DNA of 64,000 nucleotides, taken from positions 248,001-312,000 of the forward strand of contig CP073344.1 of NCBI GenBank assembly GCA_024397875.1, in the 5' to 3' direction. The position numbers were made by a program, and so were the translations under genes. The notes beneath the pieces are model-generated. The model did not search any database. It had not been told where the DNA came from and saw nothing but the letters and a program-made list of their open reading frames with translations. This document shows positions 26,765 through 38,478 of this stretch, piece by piece; within the stretch, counting starts at the first letter, position 1; each line of letters starts with the position of its first letter. The stretch comes from Amphritea atlantica (GTDB taxonomy: Bacteria > Pseudomonadota > Gammaproteobacteria > Pseudomonadales > Balneatricaceae).

Positions 26765-28564
26765 ATGCCGGAATATAAAGCGCCCTTAAGAGATATTCAG
26801 TTTGTACTGGATGAAATGCTGCAAAGTGAACAGCACTACCAGAACCTGCCGGGCTGTGAAGAGGCCACCCCGGATATGGTCAGTGCGATTCTGGAGGAGG
26901 GCGCTAAGTTCGCTGAGCGCGTGCTCGCGCCTCTGAACCAGGTAGGCGACCGGGAAGGCTGCCAGTTGAATGACGGCGAGGTGAAGACGCCTGCTGGCTT
27001 TAAAGAGGCCTATCAACAGTTTGTTGAGGGTGGCTGGCCATCACTGGCTCATGATCCTGAGTGGGGTGGTCAGGGGTTGCCGGAGTCGATCGGTATCGTA
27101 CTCAATGAGATGGTCGGATCAGCTAACTGGTCCTGGAGTATGTATCCGGGGCTGAGCCACGGTGCGATGAACACCATCGAAGCACACGGTACTGAAACAC
27201 AGAAACAGACCTATCTGACCAAACTGATCAGCGGTGAATGGACCGGGACTATGTGCCTGACCGAGTCCCACTGCGGTACCGATCTGGGGATGCTGAAAAC
27301 CAAAGCAGAACCCCAGGCGGATGGCAGCTATAAAATTAGCGGAACCAAGATTTTTATCTCCGCCGGTGAGCACGATATGGCCGACAATATTGTGCATATT
27401 GTGCTGGCCCGTCTGCCGGATGCGCCTCAGGGTACTAAAGGGATCTCGCTGTTTATCGTGCCCAAGTTTATGCCGGATACGGCTGGAAATGTAGCTGAAC
27501 GGAACAGTCTCAGCTGTGGTTCGCTGGAGCATAAAATGGGCATCCACGGTAACGCCACCTGTGTGATGAATTTTGATGGCGCTACCGGTTATCTGATCGG
27601 GCCTGAAAACAAAGGCCTGAACTGTATGTTCACCTTTATGAATACCGCGCGTCTGGGCACTGCTTTGCAGGGGTTGGCACATACTGAGTGGGGCTATCAG
27701 AACTCACTGGCCTATGCCCGGGATCGTTTGCAAATGCGGGCACTGAATGGCCCGGCCTGTCCCGATAAACCCGCCGATCCGATTATTGTGCATCCGGATG
27801 TGCGACGCATGTTACTGACCCAGAAAGCCTTTGCCGAAGGTGGCCGGGCACTGATCTATTACTGTGCCCAATTGGTAGATAAAGTGAATCTGGCTAGCAG
27901 CAGTGAGGAACGTGAGCAGGCCGATACTCAACTGGCATTCCTGACTCCGATTGCGAAAGCGTTCCTGACTGAAACCGGTTTTGAATCGGCTAATCTGGGG
28001 ATGCAGATCTTCGGTGGCCATGGCTATATCAGTGAGTGGGGAATGGAGCAAAACGTTCGCGATAGCCGTATCTCGATGCTCTATGAAGGTACCACCGGTA
28101 TTCAGGCGCTCGACCTGTTAGGCCGTAAAGTGCTGATGACTCAGGGCGAATCACTGAAGTCCTTTACCAAAGTGATACATAAGTTCTGTGAGTCTCAGGC
28201 AGATAACCGTCCGCTGCAGGAGTTTATCAGTCCGCTGGCCCGGATTAACCGGGAGTGGGGGGATCTGACCACCCGCATCGGTATGAAAGCGATGATGAAC
28301 CGGGAAGAGGTCGGCGCTGCGTCGGTGGATTACCTGATGTATTCAGGCTACGTAACGATGGCGTACCTGTGGGCCCGTATGGCAGTGACTGCGCAGCAGA
28401 AACTGGATGCAGGAGAGGGCGACCGGAGTTTTTACCAGGCAAAACTGAAAACTGCCCGGTTCTATTTTGAGCGGATTTTGCCACGCACGAAAACGCTCGA
28501 AGCGACCATCGATTCAGGTGCAGATAACCTTCTGGCGATGGATGAAGATGAGTTTTCCTGTTGA
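26765..28564 (+). CDS. Acyl-CoA dehydrogenase, large DmdC/FadE-like form
   Basis: FAD-dependent acyl-CoA dehydrogenase of the 600-residue type (599) with an extra C-terminal domain. The MPEYKAPLRDIQFVLDEML start is shared by DmdC (methylmercaptopropionyl-CoA dehydrogenase) and related enzymes. The middle has CLTESHCGTDLGMLKTKA and KIFISAGEHDMADN, and the catalytic-base region is MLYEGTTGIQALDLLGRK. A plain fatty acyl-CoA substrate is as likely as a DMSP product; no other dmd genes are near. It is followed by an SCP2 protein, an acyl-CoA ligase and an enoyl-CoA hydratase in the same direction. Confidence 0.88.
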   Translation: MPEYKAPLRDIQFVLDEMLQSEQHYQNLPGCEEATPDMVSAILEEGAKFAERVLAPLNQVGDREGCQLNDGEVKTPAGFKEAYQQFVEGGWPSLAHDPEWGGQGLPESIGIVLNEMVGSANWSWSMYPGLSHGAMNTIEAHGTETQKQTYLTKLISGEWTGTMCLTESHCGTDLGMLKTKAEPQADGSYKISGTKIFISAGEHDMADNIVHIVLARLPDAPQGTKGISLFIVPKFMPDTAGNVAERNSLSCGSLEHKMGIHGNATCVMNFDGATGYLIGPENKGLNCMFTFMNTARLGTALQGLAHTEWGYQNSLAYARDRLQMRALNGPACPDKPADPIIVHPDVRRMLLTQKAFAEGGRALIYYCAQLVDKVNLASSSEEREQADTQLAFLTPIAKAFLTETGFESANLGMQIFGGHGYISEWGMEQNVRDSRISMLYEGTTGIQALDLLGRKVLMTQGESLKSFTKVIHKFCESQADNRPLQEFISPLARINREWGDLTTRIGMKAMMNREEVGAASVDYLMYSGYVTMAYLWARMAVTAQQKLDAGEGDRSFYQAKLKTARFYFERILPRTKTLEATIDSGADNLLAMDEDEFSC

Positions 28565-28707
28565 TCATCGTTAGCTGAATAATAATGAAACGACTTCGAA
28601 ATAAAGCCGGTCGGGCGTTACTGACCGGCCTGATCAGTGTTAATTCTCGCTTGCGGCGTAAAGGTTCACAGATGACGTCGCAGGAAAACGGAACAAGGGA
28701 GAACGAT

Positions 28708-29025
28708 ATGTCAGCGATCCAGGGGTTGTTTGATACGATGACCGGACGGTTTAACAGCGCTGCTGCAGCAGGTCTTGAGGCGGTATTTCAGTATAAGCTG
28801 GATGAAGGGGATTGTTATTATGCTGCAATTTCAGGAGGCAGCTGCGTTCTGGGAAAAGGTGAGCATGATAGTCCCAGCGTAGTTCTGATGATGGATAGTC
28901 AGACTTTCAAAGAGATATTGGCTGGTGAAACCAATGGTATGCAGGCGTTTATGGCGGGGCGCATCCGTGCCGACGGTGATATTATGCTGGCCACCCGTCT
29001 GGAAGCACTGTTTCCGGCCAGTTAA
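28708..29025 (+). CDS. SCP2 sterol-binding domain protein
   Basis: 105-residue SCP2-domain protein, a small hydrophobic-pocket carrier for acyl-CoA or sterol-like lipids. The fold is suggested by AGLEAVFQYKLDEGD, PSVVLMMDSQTFKEILAGE and the terminal MQAFMAGRIRADGDIMLATRLEALF, the classic SCP2 ending. The ATG at 28708 is preceded by GGGAGA at 6 nt and gives the normal domain length. An in-frame ATG at 28585 would add a basic 41-residue tail. It lies within the acyl-CoA gene block. Confidence 0.82.
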   Translation: MSAIQGLFDTMTGRFNSAAAAGLEAVFQYKLDEGDCYYAAISGGSCVLGKGEHDSPSVVLMMDSQTFKEILAGETNGMQAFMAGRIRADGDIMLATRLEALFPAS

Positions 29026-29175
29026 CCCCTAAAACAGCAGTATTACATCGCCGTTGCTGCTGATTTTATTCGACTTTTTTCTCTGAGCGCTTATGCTGAG
29101 ATAGGCAGGTTGAACGCTGTATCCTGTATAAAACAGCCAAACAACAATAACAATTACAGTAGATGGGATCTGAAC

Positions 29176-30840
29176 ATGGATCAAAAAGTACGCGGCAGTT
29201 GGATTCCAGAAAATCTGAATCCAAAAGGCTATAGCACACTGACAGACGTTATACAGCGAATCGTCAGTGATTATGGCGCTAAAACAGCCTTTACCAGCTT
29301 TGGCTATGCGATGAGTTATGCTGAACTGGGGCGGTTGTCGGATGCGTTTGCCGTTTACCTGCAGCAGGAAACAGAGCTGCAGCCGGGAGATCGTATCGCG
29401 ATTCAGTTGCCGAACCTGAATCAGTATCCGGTGGTGCTGTTTGGCGCACTGAAAGCGGGTCTGATCATTGTTAATACCAATCCGTTGTACACCCCCAGAG
29501 AGCTGGAGAAACAGTTTAATGACTCCGGGGCTAAAGCATTGGTGGTCTATAAAGGGGTGGCGCACAATGTTGATAAGATCATTGCCAATACCCCCATTAA
29601 ATATATTTTTACTACCCAGATCGCCGATCTGCATCCGCCATTAAAACGGTTACTGATCAACTCCGCAGTCAAGTATATTAAGAAGATGGAGCCTGCATAT
29701 CATCTGCCTCAGGCGATTGAATTGCGCCATGCGTTAGATCAGAAAGCCGGCCAGCAGCCGCAAGCGGTGACGCAACAGTGCGCGGATGTTGCGGTGTTAC
29801 AGTATACCGGCGGCACCACCGGGGTTTCTAAAGGCGCGATGCTGACTCACGGTAATCTGATTTCCAATTTTCTTCAGGGCGTCAAACTGATATCCGGCGC
29901 GGAGGAGGACTGGGCTGAGACGGTGGTCGCGCCTTTACCGCTTTATCATATTTATGCTTTCACCATCACCATGGCGGTGCTCGAGCTGGGTGGCAATAAC
30001 CTGCTGATCGCAAACCCCCGCGATATAAACGGTTTTATTAAAGAGTTACAGAAGCATACTGTGTCTGCCTTTATCGGGCTGAATACGTTGTTTGTGGCGA
30101 TCTGTAACCATAAAGACAGTAACACGATCGATTTCAGTCGGCTTAAAGTCACTCTGTCTGGCGGCATGGCGCTGACCTTAGCTGCCGCAACCGCATGGGA
30201 AAAGTTAACCGGTTGTGAGGTACTGGAAGCCTATGGCCTGACTGAAACCTCACCGGCAGTGGCGATGAATCCTCCAGGTCATATCCGCATCGGTACGATT
30301 GGACCACCGGTGGCAGAAACTGAGGTAAAAATAGTCGGCGCTGAAGGCCAGGCGCTCGGTGTGGGTGAGCCGGGAGAACTCTGCGTTAAAGGGCCTCAGG
30401 TGATGCTGGGGTACTGGCAGAAAGAACAGGCAACCCGAAGCTGTTTTACCGATGATGGCTTCTTTATTACCGGTGATGTGGCGATTATTGAAGCCGATGG
30501 CTATCTGCGTATCGTTGACCGGGCTAAAGATATGATCAATGTTTCCGGCTTCAATGTCTATCCGAATGAGGTCGAGGATGTGGTAACCCTGCATCCTGCT
30601 GTGGTTGAGTGTGCGGCTGTCGGAATAGCGGATCAGCATAGTGGCGAGATTGTGAAGCTTTATGTGGTTGCAAAGGAGAGTGTCACCAGCGAGGAGATCC
30701 GTAACTGGTGTAAGGAGCGGCTGACCCCTTATAAAGTCCCGAAGGTTGTGGAGTTCATCGATGACCTGCCAAAATCAAATGTGGGTAAAGTGCTGCGGCG
30801 TATGCTGCGCAATGATAAACCTGAAAGTGATGCTGCCTGA
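29176..30840 (+). CDS. Long-chain fatty-acid/acyl-CoA ligase (FadD-like)
   Basis: AMP-forming ligase, 554 residues from the ATG at 29176. The AMP/ATP motif YTGGTTGVSKGAMLTHGNL, EAYGLTETSPAV, the hinge YLRIVDRAKDMINVSGFNVYPNEVE and the terminal catalytic Lys in PKSNVGKVLRR are present. It activates fatty acids with CoA for the neighbouring dehydrogenase and hydratase. It lies 150 nt after the SCP2 gene, so a separate promoter is possible. The N-terminal peptide resembles FadD of pseudomonads, but the chain-length range is unknown. Confidence 0.9.
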   Translation: MDQKVRGSWIPENLNPKGYSTLTDVIQRIVSDYGAKTAFTSFGYAMSYAELGRLSDAFAVYLQQETELQPGDRIAIQLPNLNQYPVVLFGALKAGLIIVNTNPLYTPRELEKQFNDSGAKALVVYKGVAHNVDKIIANTPIKYIFTTQIADLHPPLKRLLINSAVKYIKKMEPAYHLPQAIELRHALDQKAGQQPQAVTQQCADVAVLQYTGGTTGVSKGAMLTHGNLISNFLQGVKLISGAEEDWAETVVAPLPLYHIYAFTITMAVLELGGNNLLIANPRDINGFIKELQKHTVSAFIGLNTLFVAICNHKDSNTIDFSRLKVTLSGGMALTLAAATAWEKLTGCEVLEAYGLTETSPAVAMNPPGHIRIGTIGPPVAETEVKIVGAEGQALGVGEPGELCVKGPQVMLGYWQKEQATRSCFTDDGFFITGDVAIIEADGYLRIVDRAKDMINVSGFNVYPNEVEDVVTLHPAVVECAAVGIADQHSGEIVKLYVVAKESVTSEEIRNWCKERLTPYKVPKVVEFIDDLPKSNVGKVLRRMLRNDKPESDAA

Positions 30841-30906
30841 ACCGCGAGTCTGCCGGACGCTAACGAATCATGCCAAATATAGAATGTGCGTATACAGGAG
30901 TCCGTT

Positions 30907-31677
30907 GTGAGTGAACTACTGAATGTCACAACCCGGGATCGAATTTGTCAGATTTTGCTGAACCGCCCCGAGAAAAAAAATGCTCTCACGCTGGCGATGT
31001 ACGAAGATTTAACTCAGGCGCTGATCAGTGCCGATGGGGACCCGGATGTCAGAGTAATTCTGCTGGGCTCCACCAGTGACAGCTTCTGTTCCGGTAACGA
31101 TATTGCCGATTTTATCGCGGCAGCGAGTCGCCCGGATGCCGTTGCGGCCCCCTTAACGTTTCTGCAGACGATAGCCGCACTGGCCAAGCCGGTTATAGCG
31201 GTGGTGCCGGGTGTTGCGGTCGGTATTGGGACCACCATTCTGCTTCATTGTGATCTGGTTATCGCCAGTGATCAGGCCCGTTTTCAGTTGCCGTTTGCCC
31301 GCCTGGGGCTGGTCCCGGAAGGGGGCTCCAGTCTTCTGTTACCGCAGCTGGCCGGGCATCGGCGGGCGTTCGAACTGCTGGTTATGGGGGAAGCTTTCAG
31401 TGCTGCCACCGCCAGGGAGTTGGGGCTGATCAATCGGGTGGTGATGCACAACAGCCTGAAGGATCTGGCGATGCTGGAGGCAGAAAAACTGGCAGCGCTG
31501 GCGCCAGAAGCCGTGCGCCAGAGTAAGGCGATGTTGCGCAGCCATATACGGAATCAGTTAGATGCAGTGCTGGTGGCTGAGGTAAAACAGTTCGCTGCCA
31601 GGCTGCAGTCAGCGGAGGCTGCAGAAGCGCTGCAGGCGTTTATGGAAAAACGTGAACCGGATTTCTCCCGCTTTTAA
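30907..31677 (+). CDS. Enoyl-CoA hydratase/isomerase family protein
   Basis: Crotonase-fold protein of 256 residues. ICQILLNRPEKKNALTLAMYEDL, the oxyanion-hole strands FCSGNDIADF and GVAVGIGTTILLHCDLVIAS, and LPFARLGLVPEGGSSLLLPQ are typical. The residue after LGLVPEGG aligns with one catalytic Glu; the first-Glu position (in GVAVGIGTT) lacks an acid, so an isomerase or related activity is possible. A GTG start at 30907 has AGGAG 7 nt upstream. The 3' end overlaps the convergent acyltransferase by 4 bp. Confidence 0.85.
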   Translation: MSELLNVTTRDRICQILLNRPEKKNALTLAMYEDLTQALISADGDPDVRVILLGSTSDSFCSGNDIADFIAAASRPDAVAAPLTFLQTIAALAKPVIAVVPGVAVGIGTTILLHCDLVIASDQARFQLPFARLGLVPEGGSSLLLPQLAGHRRAFELLVMGEAFSAATARELGLINRVVMHNSLKDLAMLEAEKLAALAPEAVRQSKAMLRSHIRNQLDAVLVAEVKQFAARLQSAEAAEALQAFMEKREPDFSRF

Positions 31678-32258
31678 CCATATCGGTTACCCTTATGGCG
31701 TAACAGCAGGTCGCCATAAAGTGCTTTTATCTCGGCGACATCTTTTTCACTGTCGCCGCTGGTGTAGTAAGCGGTATAGATACCGGCCCGCCGGGTGCGC
31801 CAGTCGATATAAGCGGTCAGAACCGGAACACCTGCCTGATGGGCGATATGGTAGAAGCCGGTTTTCCACTCGTCAACCTGTGAACGGGTGCCCTCGGGAG
31901 CGATGACCAGATAGAGCTGATCTGCATTATCAAACTGAGCGGCGGCCTGGGAGACGACATTAACAGATTTCGACCGGTCAATGGGGAGCCCTCCCAGCCA
32001 CATCATCAGGTGGCGGAACGGGAACCTGAATATCTGCACTTTTCCCATCCAGTAAATAGGCAGTTCCTGACTAAAGGCCAGCATCAGTGCATAGGGCAGG
32101 TCCCAGTTGCTGGTATGAGGAGCTCCGATCAGGACACACTTATCGATCCCCTGTATGGCTGTGAAATCCAGTTGCCACTTTTTCATTTTCAGAAATCTGC
32201 GTGAGATCCAGCGTAGCGCTGGTTGCAATACCGGGTTGTCAAAAATCGTTGAGTGCAT
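31674..32258 (-). CDS. 1-acyl-glycerol-3-phosphate acyltransferase family protein
   Basis: 194-residue PlsC-like acyltransferase. The HX4D catalytic motif is in GAPHTSNWDLPYALML, followed by the APEGTRS block (VIAPEGTRSQ) that binds the phosphate of the acceptor. PGTLS-type phospholipid enzymes are longer; small members of this size often act on other acyl acceptors. It is convergent with the enoyl-CoA hydratase gene and close to fadBA, in keeping with a lipid role. Confidence 0.83.
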   Translation of the reverse strand: MHSTIFDNPVLQPALRWISRRFLKMKKWQLDFTAIQGIDKCVLIGAPHTSNWDLPYALMLAFSQELPIYWMGKVQIFRFPFRHLMMWLGGLPIDRSKSVNVVSQAAAQFDNADQLYLVIAPEGTRSQVDEWKTGFYHIAHQAGVPVLTAYIDWRTRRAGIYTAYYTSGDSEKDVAEIKALYGDLLLRHKGNRYG

Positions 32259-32649
32259 GAGCGATCTGAAAGCGTAGCCATTTTCGGACTATTGTAATGG
32301 TATTTGGCCCTATCTGATATGTAACCCGCTTTCGTACTGGAGCTCCTCCCTTATTTTAGGCGCTGTTGTGTCGAATGAAAGCCGGTTGTGATAATTTTGA
32401 GCGTATAATTGTTAATTTTTTATTTTTCATAACATTATGATTTTAAATAATATATTTTTCAAATAGACGATTTTGTTACTGATATAGGCTATTTTTGTTA
32501 TTGCTGGAAAATCCCCCGCGACTAGTATTAAAAAGTCTGTACTGTACGCAGTGTTATCTCCCTGTTTTTGATTTGGACGTCCGGCGTACAGAGAAAGAGT
32601 CAGATTCTGGCTATGACTAACAATAATTATCCTGAGTATGGAGTGCACC
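32259..32649. promoter_or_regulatory. 391-bp regulatory region upstream of fadBA
   Basis: No gene is seen. The first 250 bases are very AT-rich. Nearer fadB there is an 8-bp inverted repeat, CTGTACGC (32542-32549) and GCGTACAG (32584-32591), 34 nt apart, and a GGACGTCC palindrome (32575-32582) between them. These are candidate operators for a fatty-acid regulator; they do not match the FadR or PsrA consensus closely. The divergent acyltransferase gene shares the region. Confidence 0.45.
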
Positions 32650-36013
<3,364 letters not shown>

Positions 36014-36044
36014 TAACAATCGCACCTCGCTTGCCGCGGATAAT

Positions 36045-36091
36045 AAAACCCCGGATACTGTAACCAGGTGTTACATGATCCGGGGTTTTTT
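36045..36091 (+). terminator. Intrinsic terminator of fadBA
   Basis: AAAACCCCGGAT (36045-36056) pairs with ATCCGGGGTTTT (36078-36089). A smaller TGTAAC/GTTACA stem lies inside, and a T-run reaches 36091. The next gene's TTG start is at 36094, only two bases beyond. Confidence 0.9.
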
Positions 36092-36093
36092 AT

Positions 36094-36684
36094 TTGAATT
36101 TTTTCGCGCATCTGGTGTTGGCTGAACCGACGGTTGAGTCCCGGGTAGGCAATCTGCTGGGAGACTTTGCCCGTGGTGTCGATCAGGACTCTCTGTCGGC
36201 TGAGGTGCTGCAGGGGCTGATCAATCATCGCCGCATCGATCAGTTTACCGATCAGCACCCTGAGGTGCGGCAGATGAAACGTCTTTTCAGCGAGCGGCGG
36301 CGCCGGTTTGCCGGTATCGCACTGGATGTTCTGTTTGATCACTATCTACTGAATCACTGGCATCAGTTCGGTGTGCACTCCAGGGTGCAGGTCGTCGAGG
36401 GTCTGTACGACGATCTGATAGCTGGACAACCGCTGATGCCGCAGCGGATGCAGCAGGTGACCCGCCGGATAGTAGAGTCGGACTGGTTTGGCAGTTATGA
36501 AAGCCTGGAAGGGGTTAGCTATGCGCTGGACAGAATCGCGGCCCGGATAAGGGTTAACAATGAATTTGATGGCGTAGGAGAGGAGCTGGCGCTTCATTAT
36601 CCCCGGTTTGAAGCCGGTTTCCGGTTGTTTTTTAGCGATCTGGCTGAACAGTTCCCGTCATCGCTGATCGATTCCGGGAACTGA
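36094..36684 (+). CDS. acpH: ACP phosphodiesterase (AcpH/DUF479 family)
   Basis: Hydrolyses the 4'-phosphopantetheine from acyl carrier protein. The start MNFFAHLVLAEPTVESRVGNLLGDFARG is diagnostic for the family and can only be reached from a TTG at 36094, because an in-frame stop lies 18 nt upstream. 196 residues, normal length. The only ribosome-binding candidate is GGGG (36082-36085) within the 3' arm of the fadA terminator, so the same hairpin would block both transcription and ribosome access. The tail ends 17 nt from the convergent GIY-YIG-like gene. Confidence 0.85.
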   Translation: MNFFAHLVLAEPTVESRVGNLLGDFARGVDQDSLSAEVLQGLINHRRIDQFTDQHPEVRQMKRLFSERRRRFAGIALDVLFDHYLLNHWHQFGVHSRVQVVEGLYDDLIAGQPLMPQRMQQVTRRIVESDWFGSYESLEGVSYALDRIAARIRVNNEFDGVGEELALHYPRFEAGFRLFFSDLAEQFPSSLIDSGN

Positions 36685-36701
36685 ATTCGTGTGCCAGCCC
36701 G

Positions 36702-37811
36702 TTAGCTGTTGCGTTGGGCCAGTCTTGCCTGAAGCGTGCTGATCAGCTCCTGCTTACCATGTCCGGTCTTGTTAACCGCTGGCTCAGCGGTATTACGGTA
36801 GCGAGCGATGGTATGGGCTATCTTCTGCTCTTTATTCAGACCGGGATGCGCATTTACACGGGCCGGGGTGGTGTGTTTTTTCGCCAGTGAGATACCCGCA
36901 GTCACGCGGGATTTCTCCTGCTGCATCAGGGTAATCTCGGCACTTTTTACCGTGTCCCGGTCCAGCTCAAGACGGGTCTCTTTCAGGGCTTCTGCAGGCT
37001 TTTTAGGTGACAGTGTGAGGCTGCTACGCATGGCTGATTTCGGTTTGGCTTTGGGGGCGGTTTTACGCATTCCCTGAGCCCGGGCATCAATACGTGCCAT
37101 CACTGCCGCCATTTCCTGAGCTTCCGCTTTTTGCCGCGAAAGTTTACCCGTCTCCCGGGCTTCTTTTTCCAGGGCAATCTTTTCCCGAATCAGCTTTTCC
37201 TGCTTTGCTGAGGCTACCTTGCCAATAGCAAGCTTAGGGGCCACGGTGCTGGCGGTGGGTTTGACGGCGGCGGTTTTAGCTTTTGCTTTAGACGAATTGC
37301 CGCGTTTACGAGAGTCCATTGCGGCAAGCACTTTGTTCATCGCCATGGTTTCCTGTCGCTCCCGCGCGATGCGAGCTTCAAGCTCTGCGTCCCGCTGTTG
37401 AGCCAGCAGCTTCAGGTCGACCTCGCCCGCTGGTTTAGCGACTTCATTTTTCAGCAGTGCTTTCTGTTCAGCCTCTTCCAGCAGGGCAAGCGCCGCTTTG
37501 CGTTCTTCAGCGCTTTGGCGGTGTACTTTGCTGGGTTTAGGTTTTGTGATCAGTCCCTGCAGGCTTTTACCGTTGAACGTTTCCAGTGCATCCGCAGTGA
37601 GCTCACGGGCTTCACTGAGGTTGTCAGCAAAGCCATACTCGCTGAGTGCGAAGCTGTGCGCTCCGGCGGTACGAATATCATTATAAAGCTCGGCCTCAAC
37701 CCCGGACTCCGCCGCGATCAGCAGCGTTTCCCAGTGAGTATCGATATCGTTTCGTGTTGAACCGACATAAACTTGTTTTGAAACTGTGTTGGTGATGGTG
37801 AAAATAATCAA
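36702..37811 (-). CDS. GIY-YIG-like domain protein with long charged helical tail
   Basis: The N-terminal ~90 residues resemble a GIY-YIG nuclease domain: IIFTITNTVSKQVYVGST matches the GIY and YIG strands, followed by W and a helical stretch. The usual catalytic Arg after YVGS is not clearly conserved, so activity is doubtful. The remaining ~280 residues are Ala/Lys/Glu/Arg-rich, mostly predicted coiled coil with basic patches, which suggests nucleic-acid binding. No ATG is available: TTG at 37811 is chosen because a TATAAT box at about 37845-37850 would make the longer TTG start at 37835 almost leaderless. The function is unknown. Confidence 0.6.
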   Translation of the reverse strand: MIIFTITNTVSKQVYVGSTRNDIDTHWETLLIAAESGVEAELYNDIRTAGAHSFALSEYGFADNLSEARELTADALETFNGKSLQGLITKPKPSKVHRQSAEERKAALALLEEAEQKALLKNEVAKPAGEVDLKLLAQQRDAELEARIARERQETMAMNKVLAAMDSRKRGNSSKAKAKTAAVKPTASTVAPKLAIGKVASAKQEKLIREKIALEKEARETGKLSRQKAEAQEMAAVMARIDARAQGMRKTAPKAKPKSAMRSSLTLSPKKPAEALKETRLELDRDTVKSAEITLMQQEKSRVTAGISLAKKHTTPARVNAHPGLNKEQKIAHTIARYRNTAEPAVNKTGHGKQELISTLQARLAQRNS

Positions 37812-37994
37812 GATGTTACCCGGTACCGCTGGCAAAAAGAGGGCGTATTATAGAGATCAACGCGGCAAAGGTAAGACTTGAAATTTTGTTTTTTTTCAGA
37901 CAAAAAAATGATCCCTGCTATCTATCTGATTTAATGGTTTATTCAGGCTAAGGCAGACGAACTGACTGAACAATTAATTTTGAATTAAATTGCT

Positions 37995-38384
37995 TCAGCG
38001 GCTTAAGCGGGCGATCCGCTCCGCCAGTTGTTTATATTCAGAATAGGTATCGATGGTGGGTTTACGCAATGGAGCGGGAATCTCGGCGAGGGCGCTGATC
38101 TTGCCGTCTGGCAGTAGCAGTTGCCAGGCCGTTGTAAACCGGGGTTCTTCGTCCAACAGCTGCTGACAGGGAGGGCTGCTCCAGACTGCAGATAAGGAGC
38201 TGCTGGCATCGGCATGTTTCCGGCAGGCGTTGATTAACGGCCGAAGCTTAAGGATGTAGACGGCAGCGGAACGGGGATCGGTCAGTTGTATCGCGGCCAC
38301 CGGACCGGAAATGAGCAGCAGTGTCGTTAATACCAGCGCCAGTGCTGGCAGATAAGCCGGGGTATAGCGTTGCAAGTGGGACAA
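37995..38384 (-). CDS. Small exported protein of unknown function
   Basis: 129 residues. The N-terminal stretch YLPALALVLTTLLLISGPVAA is a signal peptide or membrane anchor. The remainder has two Cys (in INACRKHAD and PPCQQLL) that could form one disulfide in the periplasm, and a conserved-looking end TYSEYKQLAERIARLSR. I do not recognise the family. It lies alone between the GIY-YIG-like gene and msrAB, all on the minus strand with gaps of about 90-180 bp. Confidence 0.6.
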   Translation of the reverse strand: MSHLQRYTPAYLPALALVLTTLLLISGPVAAIQLTDPRSAAVYILKLRPLINACRKHADASSSLSAVWSSPPCQQLLDEEPRFTTAWQLLLPDGKISALAEIPAPLRKPTIDTYSEYKQLAERIARLSR

Positions 38385-38478
38385 ACTGCTGCTCCTGTGG
38401 AGGATCTTTACAGCAGTTTATCCTATTTTCATGAATCACTCAGCTGAGACGTTCACTGTCTGAGCGGTATGCATACCT

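Noticed and set aside
29026..29175. Terminator between SCP2 and ligase genes
   Set aside because: The ACAGCAG/CTGCTG pairing is only about 6 bp with a long loop and an interrupted T-tract; too weak to call.
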